Origin: an uncultured Bacilli bacterium
GTDB lineage: Bacteria; Bacillota_I; Bacilli_A; RF39; UBA660
Assembly (NCBI GenBank): GCA_949451605.1
Contig: CASTSB010000011.1
Location: forward strand, 1 to 41,308
DNA length: 41,308 nt
Reading direction: 5' to 3'
Of this stretch, positions 1 through 7,355 are shown piece after piece. Both the position numbers and the translations under genes were made by a program. The notes beneath the pieces were generated by a model. That model saw only the letters and a program-made list of their open reading frames with translations. It was not told where the DNA came from and did no database searches. The first letter of the stretch is position 1. Each line of letters starts with the position of its first letter.

Positions 1-38
1 AATAAACTAAAATATTTAAACATTTTCTTTTGACTCAT
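1..38 (-). CDS. Start of an unidentified gene (cut by the window edge)
   Basis: Only the first 12 codons are visible, reading MSQKKMFKYFSL. The ATG at 38-36 follows an AGGTGA Shine-Dalgarno at a normal distance. An extended -10 box (TGTTATAAT) at 61-69 could supply the promoter. The product cannot be named from so little sequence; a basic start followed by hydrophobic residues would fit a membrane or secreted protein. Confidence 0.6.
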   Translation of the reverse strand, partial: MSQKKMFKYFSL

Positions 39-60
39 ACTATCACCTATTCTAGATAAA

Positions 61-69
61 ATTATAACA
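61..69 (-). promoter_or_regulatory. Extended -10 promoter for the gene leaving the window
   Basis: The minus strand reads TGTTATAAT, a TATAAT box with the TG of an extended -10. Any -35 falls in the T-tract of the preceding terminator and is poor. It lies about 25 bases before the ATG at 38. Confidence 0.5.
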
Positions 70-80
70 AATAAACTAAA

Positions 81-102
81 AAGAAAAAAGAGGATAACCT
101 CT
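81..102 (-). terminator. Intrinsic terminator after the YgjV-like gene
   Basis: AGAGG (89-93) pairs with CCTCT (98-102) around a short loop, followed on the minus strand by TTTTTCTT. The stem overlaps the TGA stop of the gene. Confidence 0.7.
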
Positions 103-599
103 CATTTACTAAATCCTTTCGAATCTTTAAAAAGTACAAAAATATAAGAACCTATTAAGAAAATTTCTGATATAACTCCAGCATAACTCAAACAACTTAA
201 ATCATAAACAAACCAAAGCGTTTCTGAAATCATCGCACCTATTACTGCAGTTTTCTTACTAATAGCTAAACCGTATCCATCTATTACAGATGAAACAATT
301 GGAAGTAATGAAATAACACCATCAAACATAAATACAGCATATATAAGATAAATTGGAATAGTACCTATAAAAATATACCTATCTAAATCCGTCCTATAAT
401 AGCTATAGTCTCTAATAAGTTCAAAAATAATAACAAACAATGAAGAATAAGCACCTAAAAAATAATAATGTAAAGCATAAAAGATACCTGATATTACTTG
501 CATTAATAATACGCCATCAATATCTTCCTTAAAATAACTGATAAACAATAAAACAAATGCAATTAATCCAAGCAGTTGTATAAACAACATATTAAACAT
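102..599 (-). CDS. YgjV-family inner membrane protein
   Basis: A 165-aa, almost entirely hydrophobic protein with about five or six membrane helices. It matches the pattern of the bacterial YgjV (Imp-YgjV) family: a first helix with GLIAFVLLFISYF, a second reading ISGIFYALHYYFLGAYSSL, and acidic and Arg/Tyr residues in the loops (ELIRDYSYYRTD). The family's biochemical role is unknown to me. The ATG at 599 follows an AGAGGTG Shine-Dalgarno. A separate promoter at 686-714 and a terminator on its stop codon make it a single-gene unit. The family call rests on pattern memory and is fairly sure; no function is claimed. Confidence 0.75.
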   Translation of the reverse strand: MFNMLFIQLLGLIAFVLLFISYFKEDIDGVLLMQVISGIFYALHYYFLGAYSSLFVIIFELIRDYSYYRTDLDRYIFIGTIPIYLIYAVFMFDGVISLLPIVSSVIDGYGLAISKKTAVIGAMISETLWFVYDLSCLSYAGVISEIFLIGSYIFVLFKDSKGFSK

Positions 600-685
600 A
601 AAGCACCTCTGATTCCAAAATAATTATTTTTATTTGGTATTTGGTAATTAACATATAGGTACTAATTTCCTCACCTACTATAATC

Positions 686-714
686 AGTATAACTTTTAAA
701 AATAGAAAATTCAA
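686..714 (-). promoter_or_regulatory. Sigma-A-type promoter for the YgjV-like gene
   Basis: On the minus strand TTGAAT (714-709) and TATACT (691-686) are separated by 17 bases. The leader from the expected start to the ATG at 599 is about 80 bases and carries a tandem CAAATA repeat of unknown meaning. Confidence 0.7.
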
Positions 715-747
715 GAGTAGCATCTTAACCTTTAACTTTATTAAATC

Positions 748-1395
748 TTACGGAGCTGTTGAAAAAGTAAATTCTATATCTCCTATTTCTATATCAAAAG
801 GACCATCTGCCAAAGTTGCTTCAAAATCAGAATATGTAATACTAACCCCAAGCTTAATATAATCCTGTTTTCTTATTAATAAAGTACCTGCAGTATTACT
901 AATAGAAGATGATCCCTTGTAACTTGAACTAGATGAATCTGCCCACAGAAAATTAATAATTATTTTCTTGCACGCCTCTTGAACTAAAGCATCAGTTGTT
1001 CCTTCTCTAGGAGTACATCTTTTATTCATATTAGTACCATCAATATTTTTTACTATTCCTTGATTTAAATAAATATCAAATTGTCCTTCATTTTTAACAC
1101 TAAAATATAGAATTCCTCTCTGTTCGGGAATAGATATATTTACTTTGGCTCCATCAATAATAATATTATTACCACTTTGAACTAAATTTCCAATTTGACA
1201 TGAAGAACCACCACCGACCGTAGAACAATATCTATCAAAAACAGAAAGATTTAAAGACTGTGAACTAGGGCTAACGGTAGTACTTGATTTAATATTTAGT
1301 ATAGAAGAAAATAATCCAAATCCTATTGAAAGAGAACCAATTATTAATACTAATATAAAAATAATTATTAATTTCTATTGCCTCATATTTTTCAT
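748..1395 (-). pseudogene. Putative anchored surface protein, interrupted by TAG at codon 7
   Basis: Reading from an ATG at 1395 with a GGAGTGG Shine-Dalgarno, the frame is M-K-N-M-R-Q, then TAG (1377-1375), then stays open for about 208 codons to the stop at 748. After the TAG comes a hydrophobic stretch (LIIIFILVLIIGSLSIGFG) typical of a signal or anchor, then a Ser/Gly-rich extracellular-looking part with two Cys pairs. The second pair lies around KRCTPREGTTDALVQEAC. No ATG, GTG or TTG follows the TAG before the hydrophobic helix, so the signal would be lost if translation began later; the next Met in frame is at 1029, giving only 93 aa. It resembles the small secreted proteins of this genome (compare 10677-11231) only in layout. 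TAG is an ordinary stop elsewhere here, so this is a recent nonsense mutation or a sequencing error. Confidence 0.7.
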
Positions 1396-1482
1396 TTTTA
1401 CCACTCCATTATATTCCTATTATATATACAAGGCTTAAAGAACAAAAGAATAAAATAAATTTAAAATTAAATTAATTTTATT

Positions 1483-1606
1483 CGCTTTGGTCGTCTCCTT
1501 CCAAACTTCCTGCTTCTAAGATAAAGTATCCTTTATTCTCCACAGGCTTAAATTCCGACAGTCGCTGCCGTACTCTCTCTTATTTCTCTTATTTTTATCT
1601 TTTATA
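1483..1606 (-). ncRNA. Probable omega-RNA (reRNA) scaffold / right end of the TnpB element
   Basis: Directly after tnpB the minus strand carries a GC-richer stretch that contrasts with its AT-rich surroundings. It contains CGGAATTTAAGCCTGTGGAG and, further on, GAAGCAGGAAG, strings I associate with the 3' ends of clostridial IS200/IS605 tnpB elements. It ends in a small hairpin (TTTGG at 1490-1486 region pairing with CCAAA at 1505-1501). In TnpB systems this region, together with the 3' end of tnpB, forms the omega-RNA, and the sequence beyond the right end is the guide. Here the guide would lie just below about 1482, but the exact border cannot be fixed by eye. Confidence 0.6.
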
Positions 1607-2734
1607 TTAATTGCCATAGTGCAATTTAAAACCTTCAAACATTATATTTATACTCGCATTTATATCTCTATCATGACTTGTACCACAATTTTTACATTCC
1701 CAATTTCTTATATTTAAATCTTTTGTTATATCTGTTTTTTCTCCACATACTGAACATGTTTTACTACTTGGATAGTATGTATCCACTTGATAGTAATATT
1801 TGCCATTTATCTTACATTTCCACTTTAATACTTCACATATTTTATTAAATGATGCATCTCTTATTAATTTGGTAATATTATGTTTATTATCCATGTTAAG
1901 TACTTTTAGATTTTCTGATACTATTATGTCGTTTTCTTTTATTAGATTATTAACTACATTTATAATATTATGTTTTCTTGAATTTTTAATCTTACTGTAG
2001 ATTCTTCCTAACTTTTCTTTTGTTTTTTGATAGTTCTTACTTCCTTTTATTTGTCTTGATAATTTTCTTTGTAATCTTTTTAATCTTTTTTCATGTTTAT
2101 TAATTTCTTTTGGATTAGAATACTTTTCACCATTTGAAGTGATTACTAGATCTTTTATTCCTAAGTCTATTCCAACTATTTTATTTGGAGTAATTTTATC
2201 CTTTATAAGTTCTTTTTCTTCTACTATTACACTCACATAGTATTTTCCTGTTGTTTCTTTAACTACTGTTGCATTAATTATTTTTCCATTTATTTCATTT
2301 TTATTTCTATACCCTCTTATATCTATTAATCCAACTTTTGGTAATTTTATTTTCCTATTTTTTAGGTCTAAACCTATATTTGAATACTCACATCCTTTAT
2401 AAGAACTTCTTATACAATTTGTTCTATATGATTGCCTTGAATATTTATTCTTAAAGGATGGATAATTACTTCTTTTTTGAAAAAAATTTTTATAAGCATC
2501 TTCTAAATTAAAAATAGCACATCTTAAACTACAACTATCTACTTCTTTTAACCACGGATATTTTGAATACATTTCTTTTAATTCATTACACATATCAAAA
2601 GCTTTAATAAAACCATTATTCTTACAATAATCTAAAAAGTAGTTATAAATAAATCTATAACAACCAAAAGTTTTATTAATTAAAAGCTTTTGATTTTCAT
2701 TAGGATATAATCTGAACTTATAAGCTTTATACAT
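1607..2734 (-). CDS. tnpB: IS200/IS605-family TnpB, RNA-guided nuclease
   Basis: A 375-aa full-length TnpB. The N-terminus YKFRLYPNENQ is the usual opening. The split RuvC site appears intact: D190 in GIDLG, E274 in VSENL and D357 in DRDINAS. A four-Cys zinc ribbon (C327, C330, C347, C350) sits between the second and third parts. The ATG at 2734 follows a GGTGG Shine-Dalgarno. No tnpA lies on either side, so this is a lone tnpB, either a non-autonomous IS605-type element mobilised in trans or a kept copy. In characterised relatives TnpB uses an omega-RNA from its own 3' end to cut DNA next to a short transposon-associated motif. All catalytic residues are present, so it is not the nuclease-dead (TldR-like) kind. 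Confidence 0.93.
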   Translation of the reverse strand: MYKAYKFRLYPNENQKLLINKTFGCYRFIYNYFLDYCKNNGFIKAFDMCNELKEMYSKYPWLKEVDSCSLRCAIFNLEDAYKNFFQKRSNYPSFKNKYSRQSYRTNCIRSSYKGCEYSNIGLDLKNRKIKLPKVGLIDIRGYRNKNEINGKIINATVVKETTGKYYVSVIVEEKELIKDKITPNKIVGIDLGIKDLVITSNGEKYSNPKEINKHEKRLKRLQRKLSRQIKGSKNYQKTKEKLGRIYSKIKNSRKHNIINVVNNLIKENDIIVSENLKVLNMDNKHNITKLIRDASFNKICEVLKWKCKINGKYYYQVDTYYPSSKTCSVCGEKTDITKDLNIRNWECKNCGTSHDRDINASINIMFEGFKLHYGN

Positions 2735-2831
2735 AATATTACCACCACAAGTTCAATATATAATACATTTGTTCTATTGTCAATGCACCTAATTTGAAGA
2801 GAAAATTTCTTATTAAAAACGCACTTTCCTT

Positions 2832-2860
2832 ATAAATAAAAAAAGACATTTATAATGTCT
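2832..2860 (-). terminator. Intrinsic terminator after the lipoprotein gene
   Basis: AGACATT and AATGTCT (2844-2850 / 2854-2860) form a perfect 7-bp stem followed on the minus strand by seven T. It overlaps the TAG stop of the lipoprotein gene. Confidence 0.85.
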
Positions 2861-3479
2861 ATTTTCCTTCATATAATCCATGAATTTTTTGCATGTCTAT
2901 ATCACTAATATCTTCTACTTTCCAAGTCTTATCTTCTTTAGTTAATTTAAAGGTTATTGTATAATTAGTTGTTGCTTTTACTTCCTTTAAATTTTTAATT
3001 TTATAATCAATAAAACTAGAAATATTATCAACTGCATCTTCAATCATTTCTGATCCTTCTTCAATTAAACCTTCATTATCTTTATCGTTATCTTTATCAT
3101 CATTTTTCTTTTCTTTATCTTTAAATTCATCTTTATGATTATTATAGTATGATTTAGAGCTTGTTATATTTGAAGCGTAATCCAAAACTTCAATTTCTAC
3201 CTCAACTTCTGCTTCATCACCCATTACATTTTCATTAACAACTTTATAAGATAAATTCTTATACTGATTAATCATTAACTCTTTATAATCTTTTTTTTGT
3301 TCATCACTCATACTTGCATCATTTGAAATAACACTATCAAGTTGAGTTAATATTTCACTATCCAAATTTTGGTATTTACTTAAATATTTCTCTACTGCTC
3401 CCGTTGGAGTCCCCATAGAAGTTGAACAACCAGTCATTAATAATAAAGAAAGACAAAAAATTGCAAATATTTTTTTCAT
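2859..3479 (-). CDS. Secreted lipoprotein of unknown function
   Basis: A 206-aa protein with a clear lipoprotein signal: a short basic start, a hydrophobic core and the lipobox LMTGC with the lipidated Cys near residue 18. The mature part is mostly charged and begins GAVEKYLSKYQNLDSEIL, then has a central Asp/Lys-rich linker (about residues 120-140). It ends with an ITFKLTKEDKTWKVEDIS-like strand pair that recalls NTF2-like lipoproteins in which a threonine/lysine beta-sheet closes the fold. The ATG at 3479 has a GGGAGGA Shine-Dalgarno. It lies 42 bases after the PP2C phosphatase gene on the same strand, so the two may be co-transcribed. The function is not recognised. Confidence 0.8.
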   Translation of the reverse strand: MKKIFAIFCLSLLLMTGCSTSMGTPTGAVEKYLSKYQNLDSEILTQLDSVISNDASMSDEQKKDYKELMINQYKNLSYKVVNENVMGDEAEVEVEIEVLDYASNITSSKSYYNNHKDEFKDKEKKNDDKDNDKDNEGLIEEGSEMIEDAVDNISSFIDYKIKNLKEVKATTNYTITFKLTKEDKTWKVEDISDIDMQKIHGLYEGK

Positions 3480-3521
3480 ATAAAAATCCTCCCATTAATA
3501 TAATGGAAAGATTTTAGCGTT

Positions 3522-4337
3522 TTATACAGTTTTTTTTATAAATATTGCTCCACTCGCATTATCTTTACCACGAGTAGGAATATAGAAAGGTTCAGAAAAG
3601 TTTCTTTTTAGACGTAAGGGGATTCTAAGATCTTGTTCTACATAAACTGCATCTTGTATTATCCTATCAAGAATCTCACTCTTTTTATACTTTTCTATTA
3701 TCTCCTTTATCCTAACATCTGTAAGTAAATCAGTAACCCCATCTGTAAGAAGAAGTAATGACTCATAACTATTATTATCTATTGTTAAAACTTTTGAATG
3801 ACATAGTTCACTATTTAAACCTATACAAGCACTTATATAATTACTTGTGGTAAAATATCGTAGATCTTCTTTGTTAACTTCCCCACATTTATAATAAAGC
3901 CATACTTGTGAATCATCTTCTGTTACTTGTGTTAATTTATGATCTTTATAAATATAACACCTAGAGTCTCCAACATTTAAAACTATGGTTTCTAAATTAT
4001 TAATAACAGCAACTGTTAAAGTAGTACCCATTTTATCTTGGCCATACTTAACAATTAACTCCTCACTAAGCCTTGCTACAACTTGCTTTAAAACATTAGT
4101 TACTTTCATAGAATCATTAAGAAGCTCTGTACGAGTTCCTACAAACCAATCACACAAATTCTTTATTACATAGTTAGAAGCAACATCTCCTAAGTCTTTT
4201 CCACCCATACCATCAGCTATTGCCAGTAATTTTATATTTTTATCATTAGGATGAGAAAGAGCACAGCAAGCATCTTCATTTTTTTCTCTAATTAATCCAA
4301 TATCAGTTTTCTTTTGTAAAATACAATTATCACTCAT
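3522..4337 (-). CDS. PP2C-type Ser/Thr protein phosphatase
   Basis: A 271-aa protein with all the PP2C metal-site motifs: R-E-K-N-E-D (17-22), A-D-G-M-G-G (41-46), G-T-T-L-T (104-108), V-G-D-S-R (122-126), L-T-D-G-V-T-D (197-203) and G-K-D-N-A-S (257-262). The metal-binding Asp residues D22, D42, D199 and D259 are present, so it should be an active Mn/Mg-dependent phosphoserine/threonine phosphatase. In other Bacillota such enzymes (PrpC/Stp) are paired with a PASTA kinase; no kinase is in this window. It has its own promoter at 4362-4391. The GGGG Shine-Dalgarno is about nine bases before the ATG. A second, degenerate PP2C-like protein is encoded at 19064-20548. Confidence 0.93.
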   Translation of the reverse strand: MSDNCILQKKTDIGLIREKNEDACCALSHPNDKNIKLLAIADGMGGKDLGDVASNYVIKNLCDWFVGTRTELLNDSMKVTNVLKQVVARLSEELIVKYGQDKMGTTLTVAVINNLETIVLNVGDSRCYIYKDHKLTQVTEDDSQVWLYYKCGEVNKEDLRYFTTSNYISACIGLNSELCHSKVLTIDNNSYESLLLLTDGVTDLLTDVRIKEIIEKYKKSEILDRIIQDAVYVEQDLRIPLRLKRNFSEPFYIPTRGKDNASGAIFIKKTV

Positions 4338-4361
4338 AAAGAAATTTCCCCAGTCTTTGAT

Positions 4362-4391
4362 ATTATACCATATAATATTTTAATTAATCAA
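4362..4391 (-). promoter_or_regulatory. Promoter of the PP2C gene
   Basis: On the minus strand TTGATT (4391-4386) and TATAAT (4367-4362) are separated by 18 bases. The expected transcript start is about 20 bases before the ATG at 4337. Confidence 0.65.
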
Positions 4392-4471
4392 AGCATGAAT
4401 AAAACTTTACATAAAATAGTCATTAAAAGTTAATAATATCAAAATTAAATATTCTTAGTAATTAACACTTT

Positions 4472-4500
4472 TTGACAAAATACTATTATTTTAGTAAAAT
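4472..4500 (+). promoter_or_regulatory. Near-consensus sigma-A promoter
   Basis: TTGACA at 4472-4477, a 17-base spacer, then TAAAAT at 4495-4500. It drives the small gene that starts at 4532. The TTGACA is also an in-frame TTG codon, which makes the gene look 20 codons longer than it is. Confidence 0.85.
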
Positions 4501-4531
4501 AACAAAATTAAATGAAGGGAAAAAAGTATAT

Positions 4532-4999
4532 ATGAATAAAAAAGGAAAATTAGTTATCTGCATAACAGCAATATCATTAATATACACATATAATAAATTA
4601 ACTTTAAATAAAAATATATCTAAAAATATTACTAATCAAACTTTGCAAGAAATACAAGAAGAAATAATAAATGAAACGCCAAAGAATATTTATGTTTCAT
4701 TAAAAAAAGATGAAAATAATGATTTTAAAGAAACAGGCATTGTAATACAAGAATACAATTCTAAAATTCCAAAAAATACTGAACAAGAAATATACTATTA
4801 TATTGGTAGCACAAATGAAAATAATTTCTTTGTATGGAAAAAATTTAATAAAAATCAAAACATAAATGAAATTAAATTTAAAAACTATATTTTAACCAAC
4901 ACTATTCCTAAAGATACAGAAAATACAAAATATGAACTATTATATATTGGAAATAATCAACAAGATCAAGATTCTAAAAAAATTAAATTAAAAAAATAA
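4532..4999 (+). CDS. Small membrane-anchored extracytoplasmic protein, unknown
   Basis: A 155-aa protein starting MNKKGKLVICITAISLIYTY: a basic start and one hydrophobic helix, then a polar, Asn/Lys/Glu-rich domain likely outside the cell. It ends in the charged stretch KKIKLKK. The frame is open upstream to a TTG at 4472, but that TTG is the -35 box of the promoter at 4472-4500, so the ATG at 4532, preceded by AAGGGA (about 11 bases), is the credible start. It is one of only two plus-strand protein genes in the window. The gene has its own promoter and terminator. I recognise no family. Confidence 0.7.
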   Translation: MNKKGKLVICITAISLIYTYNKLTLNKNISKNITNQTLQEIQEEIINETPKNIYVSLKKDENNDFKETGIVIQEYNSKIPKNTEQEIYYYIGSTNENNFFVWKKFNKNQNINEIKFKNYILTNTIPKDTENTKYELLYIGNNQQDQDSKKIKLKK

Positions 5000-5000
5000 T

Positions 5001-5034
5001 ACCTCACTATCTATTAAATAGTGAGGTTTTCTTT
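5001..5034 (+). terminator. Bidirectional intrinsic terminator
   Basis: ACCTCACTAT (5001-5010) pairs with ATAGTGAGGT (5018-5027), followed by TTTTCTTT on the plus strand and, read the other way, by a T-run from 4991-4997. It sits between the convergent small membrane gene and asnS and can serve both. Confidence 0.88.
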
Positions 5035-5048
5035 AGCCAACTTTATTA

Positions 5049-6425
5049 CTAAAATTCACAATTTCCAGGAGTTCTAGGATAAGGAATAACATCTCTTATA
5101 TTATCAATTCCTGTTAGATAAATAAGTAGTCTTTCAAATCCCATACCAAATCCTGAATGAACACATCCACCAAATTTACGTAAATTGATATACCAATCAA
5201 GTGTATCTTTTTCCATTCCAAGTTCATCCATTCTAGCAACCAACTTTTCATAATCTTCTTCTCTTTGAGAACCACCCATTATTTCCCCAGCTCCAGGTAC
5301 TTCCAAATCAACAGCTGCAACAGTTTCACCATCTGGGTTTTGTTTCATATAAAATGCTTTTATATCTTTAGGCCAATCTGTAATAAATACTGGACCATCA
5401 AAATACTCAGTTATATATTTTTCATGTTCTTTAGCAATATCTTCACCCTGCTTTGGCTCAAACTCAAATTTAATATTTGCTTTTTGTAAAATATCAATAC
5501 ATTCTTTATGAGTAATTCTATTAAATTTAGAACTTACTAATTTTGTTAGTTTCTCTATTAATCCATTTTCAACAAACTTATCTAAAAATTCCATCTCATC
5601 CTTACAATTATCTAAGACATAATGAACAACATTTTTTAGCATATCTTCCATAATTTCCATATCACCTTTTAAATCACAAAAAGCAATCTCAGGCTCAACC
5701 ATCCAAAATTCATTAGCATGTACACGCGTATTTGAATTTTCTGCTCTGAAAGTAGGACCAAAAGTATATGTTTTTCCATAGGCAAGAGCAAAACTCTCAG
5801 CTTCTAATTGTCCTGAAACAGTAAGTGAAGCAGGACATGCGAACATATCTTTTTCATAATCAACTGCTCCATCTTTTTTTGGAACATTTTCTAAATCAAA
5901 GCATGTAACATGGAACATCTCACCTGCTCCTTCGCAATCACTTGCTGTTATTAATGGAGCATGAAAATAAACATAACCTCTTTCTTGAAAATATTTATGA
6001 ATTGCAAAAGATGCAACACTTCTTACTCTAAAAACAGCTTGGAACAAATTAGTTCTTGGTCTTAAATATGCTTGCTCTCTTAAAAATTCTCTAGAATGTT
6101 TTTTAGGCTGAATAGGATAATCCTCTGGACAATCCCCTAAAAGTGTTATAGAAGTTGCAGATACCTCAAAATCTTGCTTGGGATTAACCGATTTAACTAC
6201 ATTTCCAATAACTTCAATTGCACAACCTACATGCATTTTTTGAACATCTGAAAAGTTATTTAATTTTTCATCATAAACTACTTGTACATGTTTAAAACAA
6301 GTACCATCAGAAAAATCAATAAATCCAAATTCTTTTTGTTTTCTATGATTTCTAATCCATCCTTTTATTACTATCTCTTTATTCATTAACTCATCTTTAT
6401 TTTCAAATAATTCTTTATTAGTCAT
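5049..6425 (-). CDS. asnS: Asparagine--tRNA ligase
   Basis: A 458-aa class IIb aminoacyl-tRNA synthetase that charges tRNA-Asn with asparagine in the cytoplasm. An OB-fold anticodon domain (about 15-100, beginning IVIKGWIRNHR) precedes the catalytic core. Motif 2 is at 226-230 (FRAEN, followed by SNTRVHANEF), and motif 3 is near 425-434 (GFGMGFERLL). The C-terminus RDVIPYPRTPGNCEF separates AsnRS from AspRS. Length is normal. The ATG at 6425 follows GGAGGA. It lies 9 bases after the rluA-type gene, so the two form an operon. I see no T-box leader. Confidence 0.97.
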   Translation of the reverse strand: MTNKELFENKDELMNKEIVIKGWIRNHRKQKEFGFIDFSDGTCFKHVQVVYDEKLNNFSDVQKMHVGCAIEVIGNVVKSVNPKQDFEVSATSITLLGDCPEDYPIQPKKHSREFLREQAYLRPRTNLFQAVFRVRSVASFAIHKYFQERGYVYFHAPLITASDCEGAGEMFHVTCFDLENVPKKDGAVDYEKDMFACPASLTVSGQLEAESFALAYGKTYTFGPTFRAENSNTRVHANEFWMVEPEIAFCDLKGDMEIMEDMLKNVVHYVLDNCKDEMEFLDKFVENGLIEKLTKLVSSKFNRITHKECIDILQKANIKFEFEPKQGEDIAKEHEKYITEYFDGPVFITDWPKDIKAFYMKQNPDGETVAAVDLEVPGAGEIMGGSQREEDYEKLVARMDELGMEKDTLDWYINLRKFGGCVHSGFGMGFERLLIYLTGIDNIRDVIPYPRTPGNCEF

Positions 6426-6434
6426 AATATCCTC

Positions 6435-7280
6435 CTATATAATTTTTCTAAATTCTTGTGGGTTAGCAGTCTCAAACAAAATATCTTTCTTTATTACAGG
6501 ATAATACATTTTTAATCTATTAGCATGCAAATAAAGACGTGATTCATTGTCTTTGATATTACTATATTTTTTATCTCCAACAATAGGATTACCTAAAGTA
6601 TTAAAAAGAACACGTATTTGATTTTTACGACCTGTTTCAATATTGATTGATACCAAAGAATATTTATCACTTTCTTTTATAACTTTATAATTAGTAATAG
6701 CTTCCTTAGCATCTTCCTTTTTACTTACATAAACTAGATTTGTTTTAGTTTCACTTAATCTTTGAATTACTCTATCTTCTTTTTTCTTCAACTTTCCATG
6801 AACAACTGCAACATATTCACGTAAAGAAACAAAAGTATTCCAATTTTCCTGAAGTTGATTTTTAGTTTTTTCATCTTTTGCTAAAACAACAACTCCACTA
6901 GTATCTTTATCTAATCTATGAACTATAAATATACGAGCATTTCTATCTTTACTAATTAAATATTCTCTTACTATATGATATAAAGTTCTATCATGCTCCT
7001 TACTAGTTGCAATAGTAAGCAAACCACTAGGCTTATTAACAACAATTATATGATCATCTTCAAATAAAATTTCAAATGGTAAAGTCTTTTTATTTTTGCT
7101 ATCAGTATCAATCATAATAGTCATACCTTTTAAAACTTTATAATCATATTGAGTAGTTCTATTATTATTGACATAGATAGCCCCATGAGTCAAATACTGT
7201 TTTACACGTTTTTTTGGCATATCTAAATTATCATATAAATAATCCAGTAACTGCCCTTCTTTATTAACTACCAATTTCAT
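6435..7280 (-). CDS. RluA-family pseudouridine synthase
   Basis: A 281-aa enzyme that isomerises uridine to pseudouridine in rRNA or tRNA. An S4-like RNA-binding part occupies about residues 10-60 (LLDYLYDNLDMPKKRVKQYL). The catalytic signature HRLDKDTSG is at 121-129, with D124 the expected nucleophile. Further family strings are VVNKPSGLLT (80-89) and ETGRKNQIRVLF near residue 215. The target site cannot be told from sequence. The ATG at 7280 has an AAGGAG Shine-Dalgarno. It is the first gene of a two-gene operon with asnS; a TATAAT box at 7304-7309 lies upstream. Confidence 0.92.
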   Translation of the reverse strand: MKLVVNKEGQLLDYLYDNLDMPKKRVKQYLTHGAIYVNNNRTTQYDYKVLKGMTIMIDTDSKNKKTLPFEILFEDDHIIVVNKPSGLLTIATSKEHDRTLYHIVREYLISKDRNARIFIVHRLDKDTSGVVVLAKDEKTKNQLQENWNTFVSLREYVAVVHGKLKKKEDRVIQRLSETKTNLVYVSKKEDAKEAITNYKVIKESDKYSLVSINIETGRKNQIRVLFNTLGNPIVGDKKYSNIKDNESRLYLHANRLKMYYPVIKKDILFETANPQEFRKII

Positions 7281-7319
7281 AAAAATCTCCTTTAAACAAA
7301 GCTATTATAACGCATAAAT

Positions 7320-7355
7320 AAAAAAAAAGAAAGAAACTAACAATATAAGCTTCTT
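7320..7355 (-). terminator. Intrinsic terminator of the pgi-HAD operon
   Basis: Plus-strand AAGAAAC (7331-7337) pairs with GCTTCTT (7349-7355) with one G-T. On the minus strand a T-run of about nine follows. It overlaps the stop of the HAD-like gene and comes before the TATAAT box of the rluA-asnS operon. Confidence 0.65.

Larger units (their letters stand above)
1483..2790 (-). mobile_element. Solo TnpB element of IS200/IS605 type
   Basis: The element comprises tnpB plus the omega-RNA-like right end. The left end probably lies in 2735-2790 upstream of tnpB. IS605-type elements have no inverted repeats or target duplications, so borders are approximate. The right end abuts the upstream region of the broken surface-protein gene at 748-1395. 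No tnpA is present. Confidence 0.6.

Noticed and set aside
599-650. Possible 20-codon leader peptide before the YgjV-like gene
   Set aside because: An ATG-led 20-codon frame overlaps the gene start, but its Shine-Dalgarno is distant and it has no run of a regulatory codon. Nothing distinguishes it from chance in AT-rich DNA.
1375-1377. TAG as a recoded sense codon
   Set aside because: Several other genes here (for example those ending at 2859, 29038, 31698 and 38797) end with TAG, and no suppressor tRNA is in the window.
7281-7353. T-box or other riboswitch leader before the rluA-asnS operon
   Set aside because: The gap is only about 70 bases and is mostly the preceding terminator and a -10 box; there is no room for a T-box.
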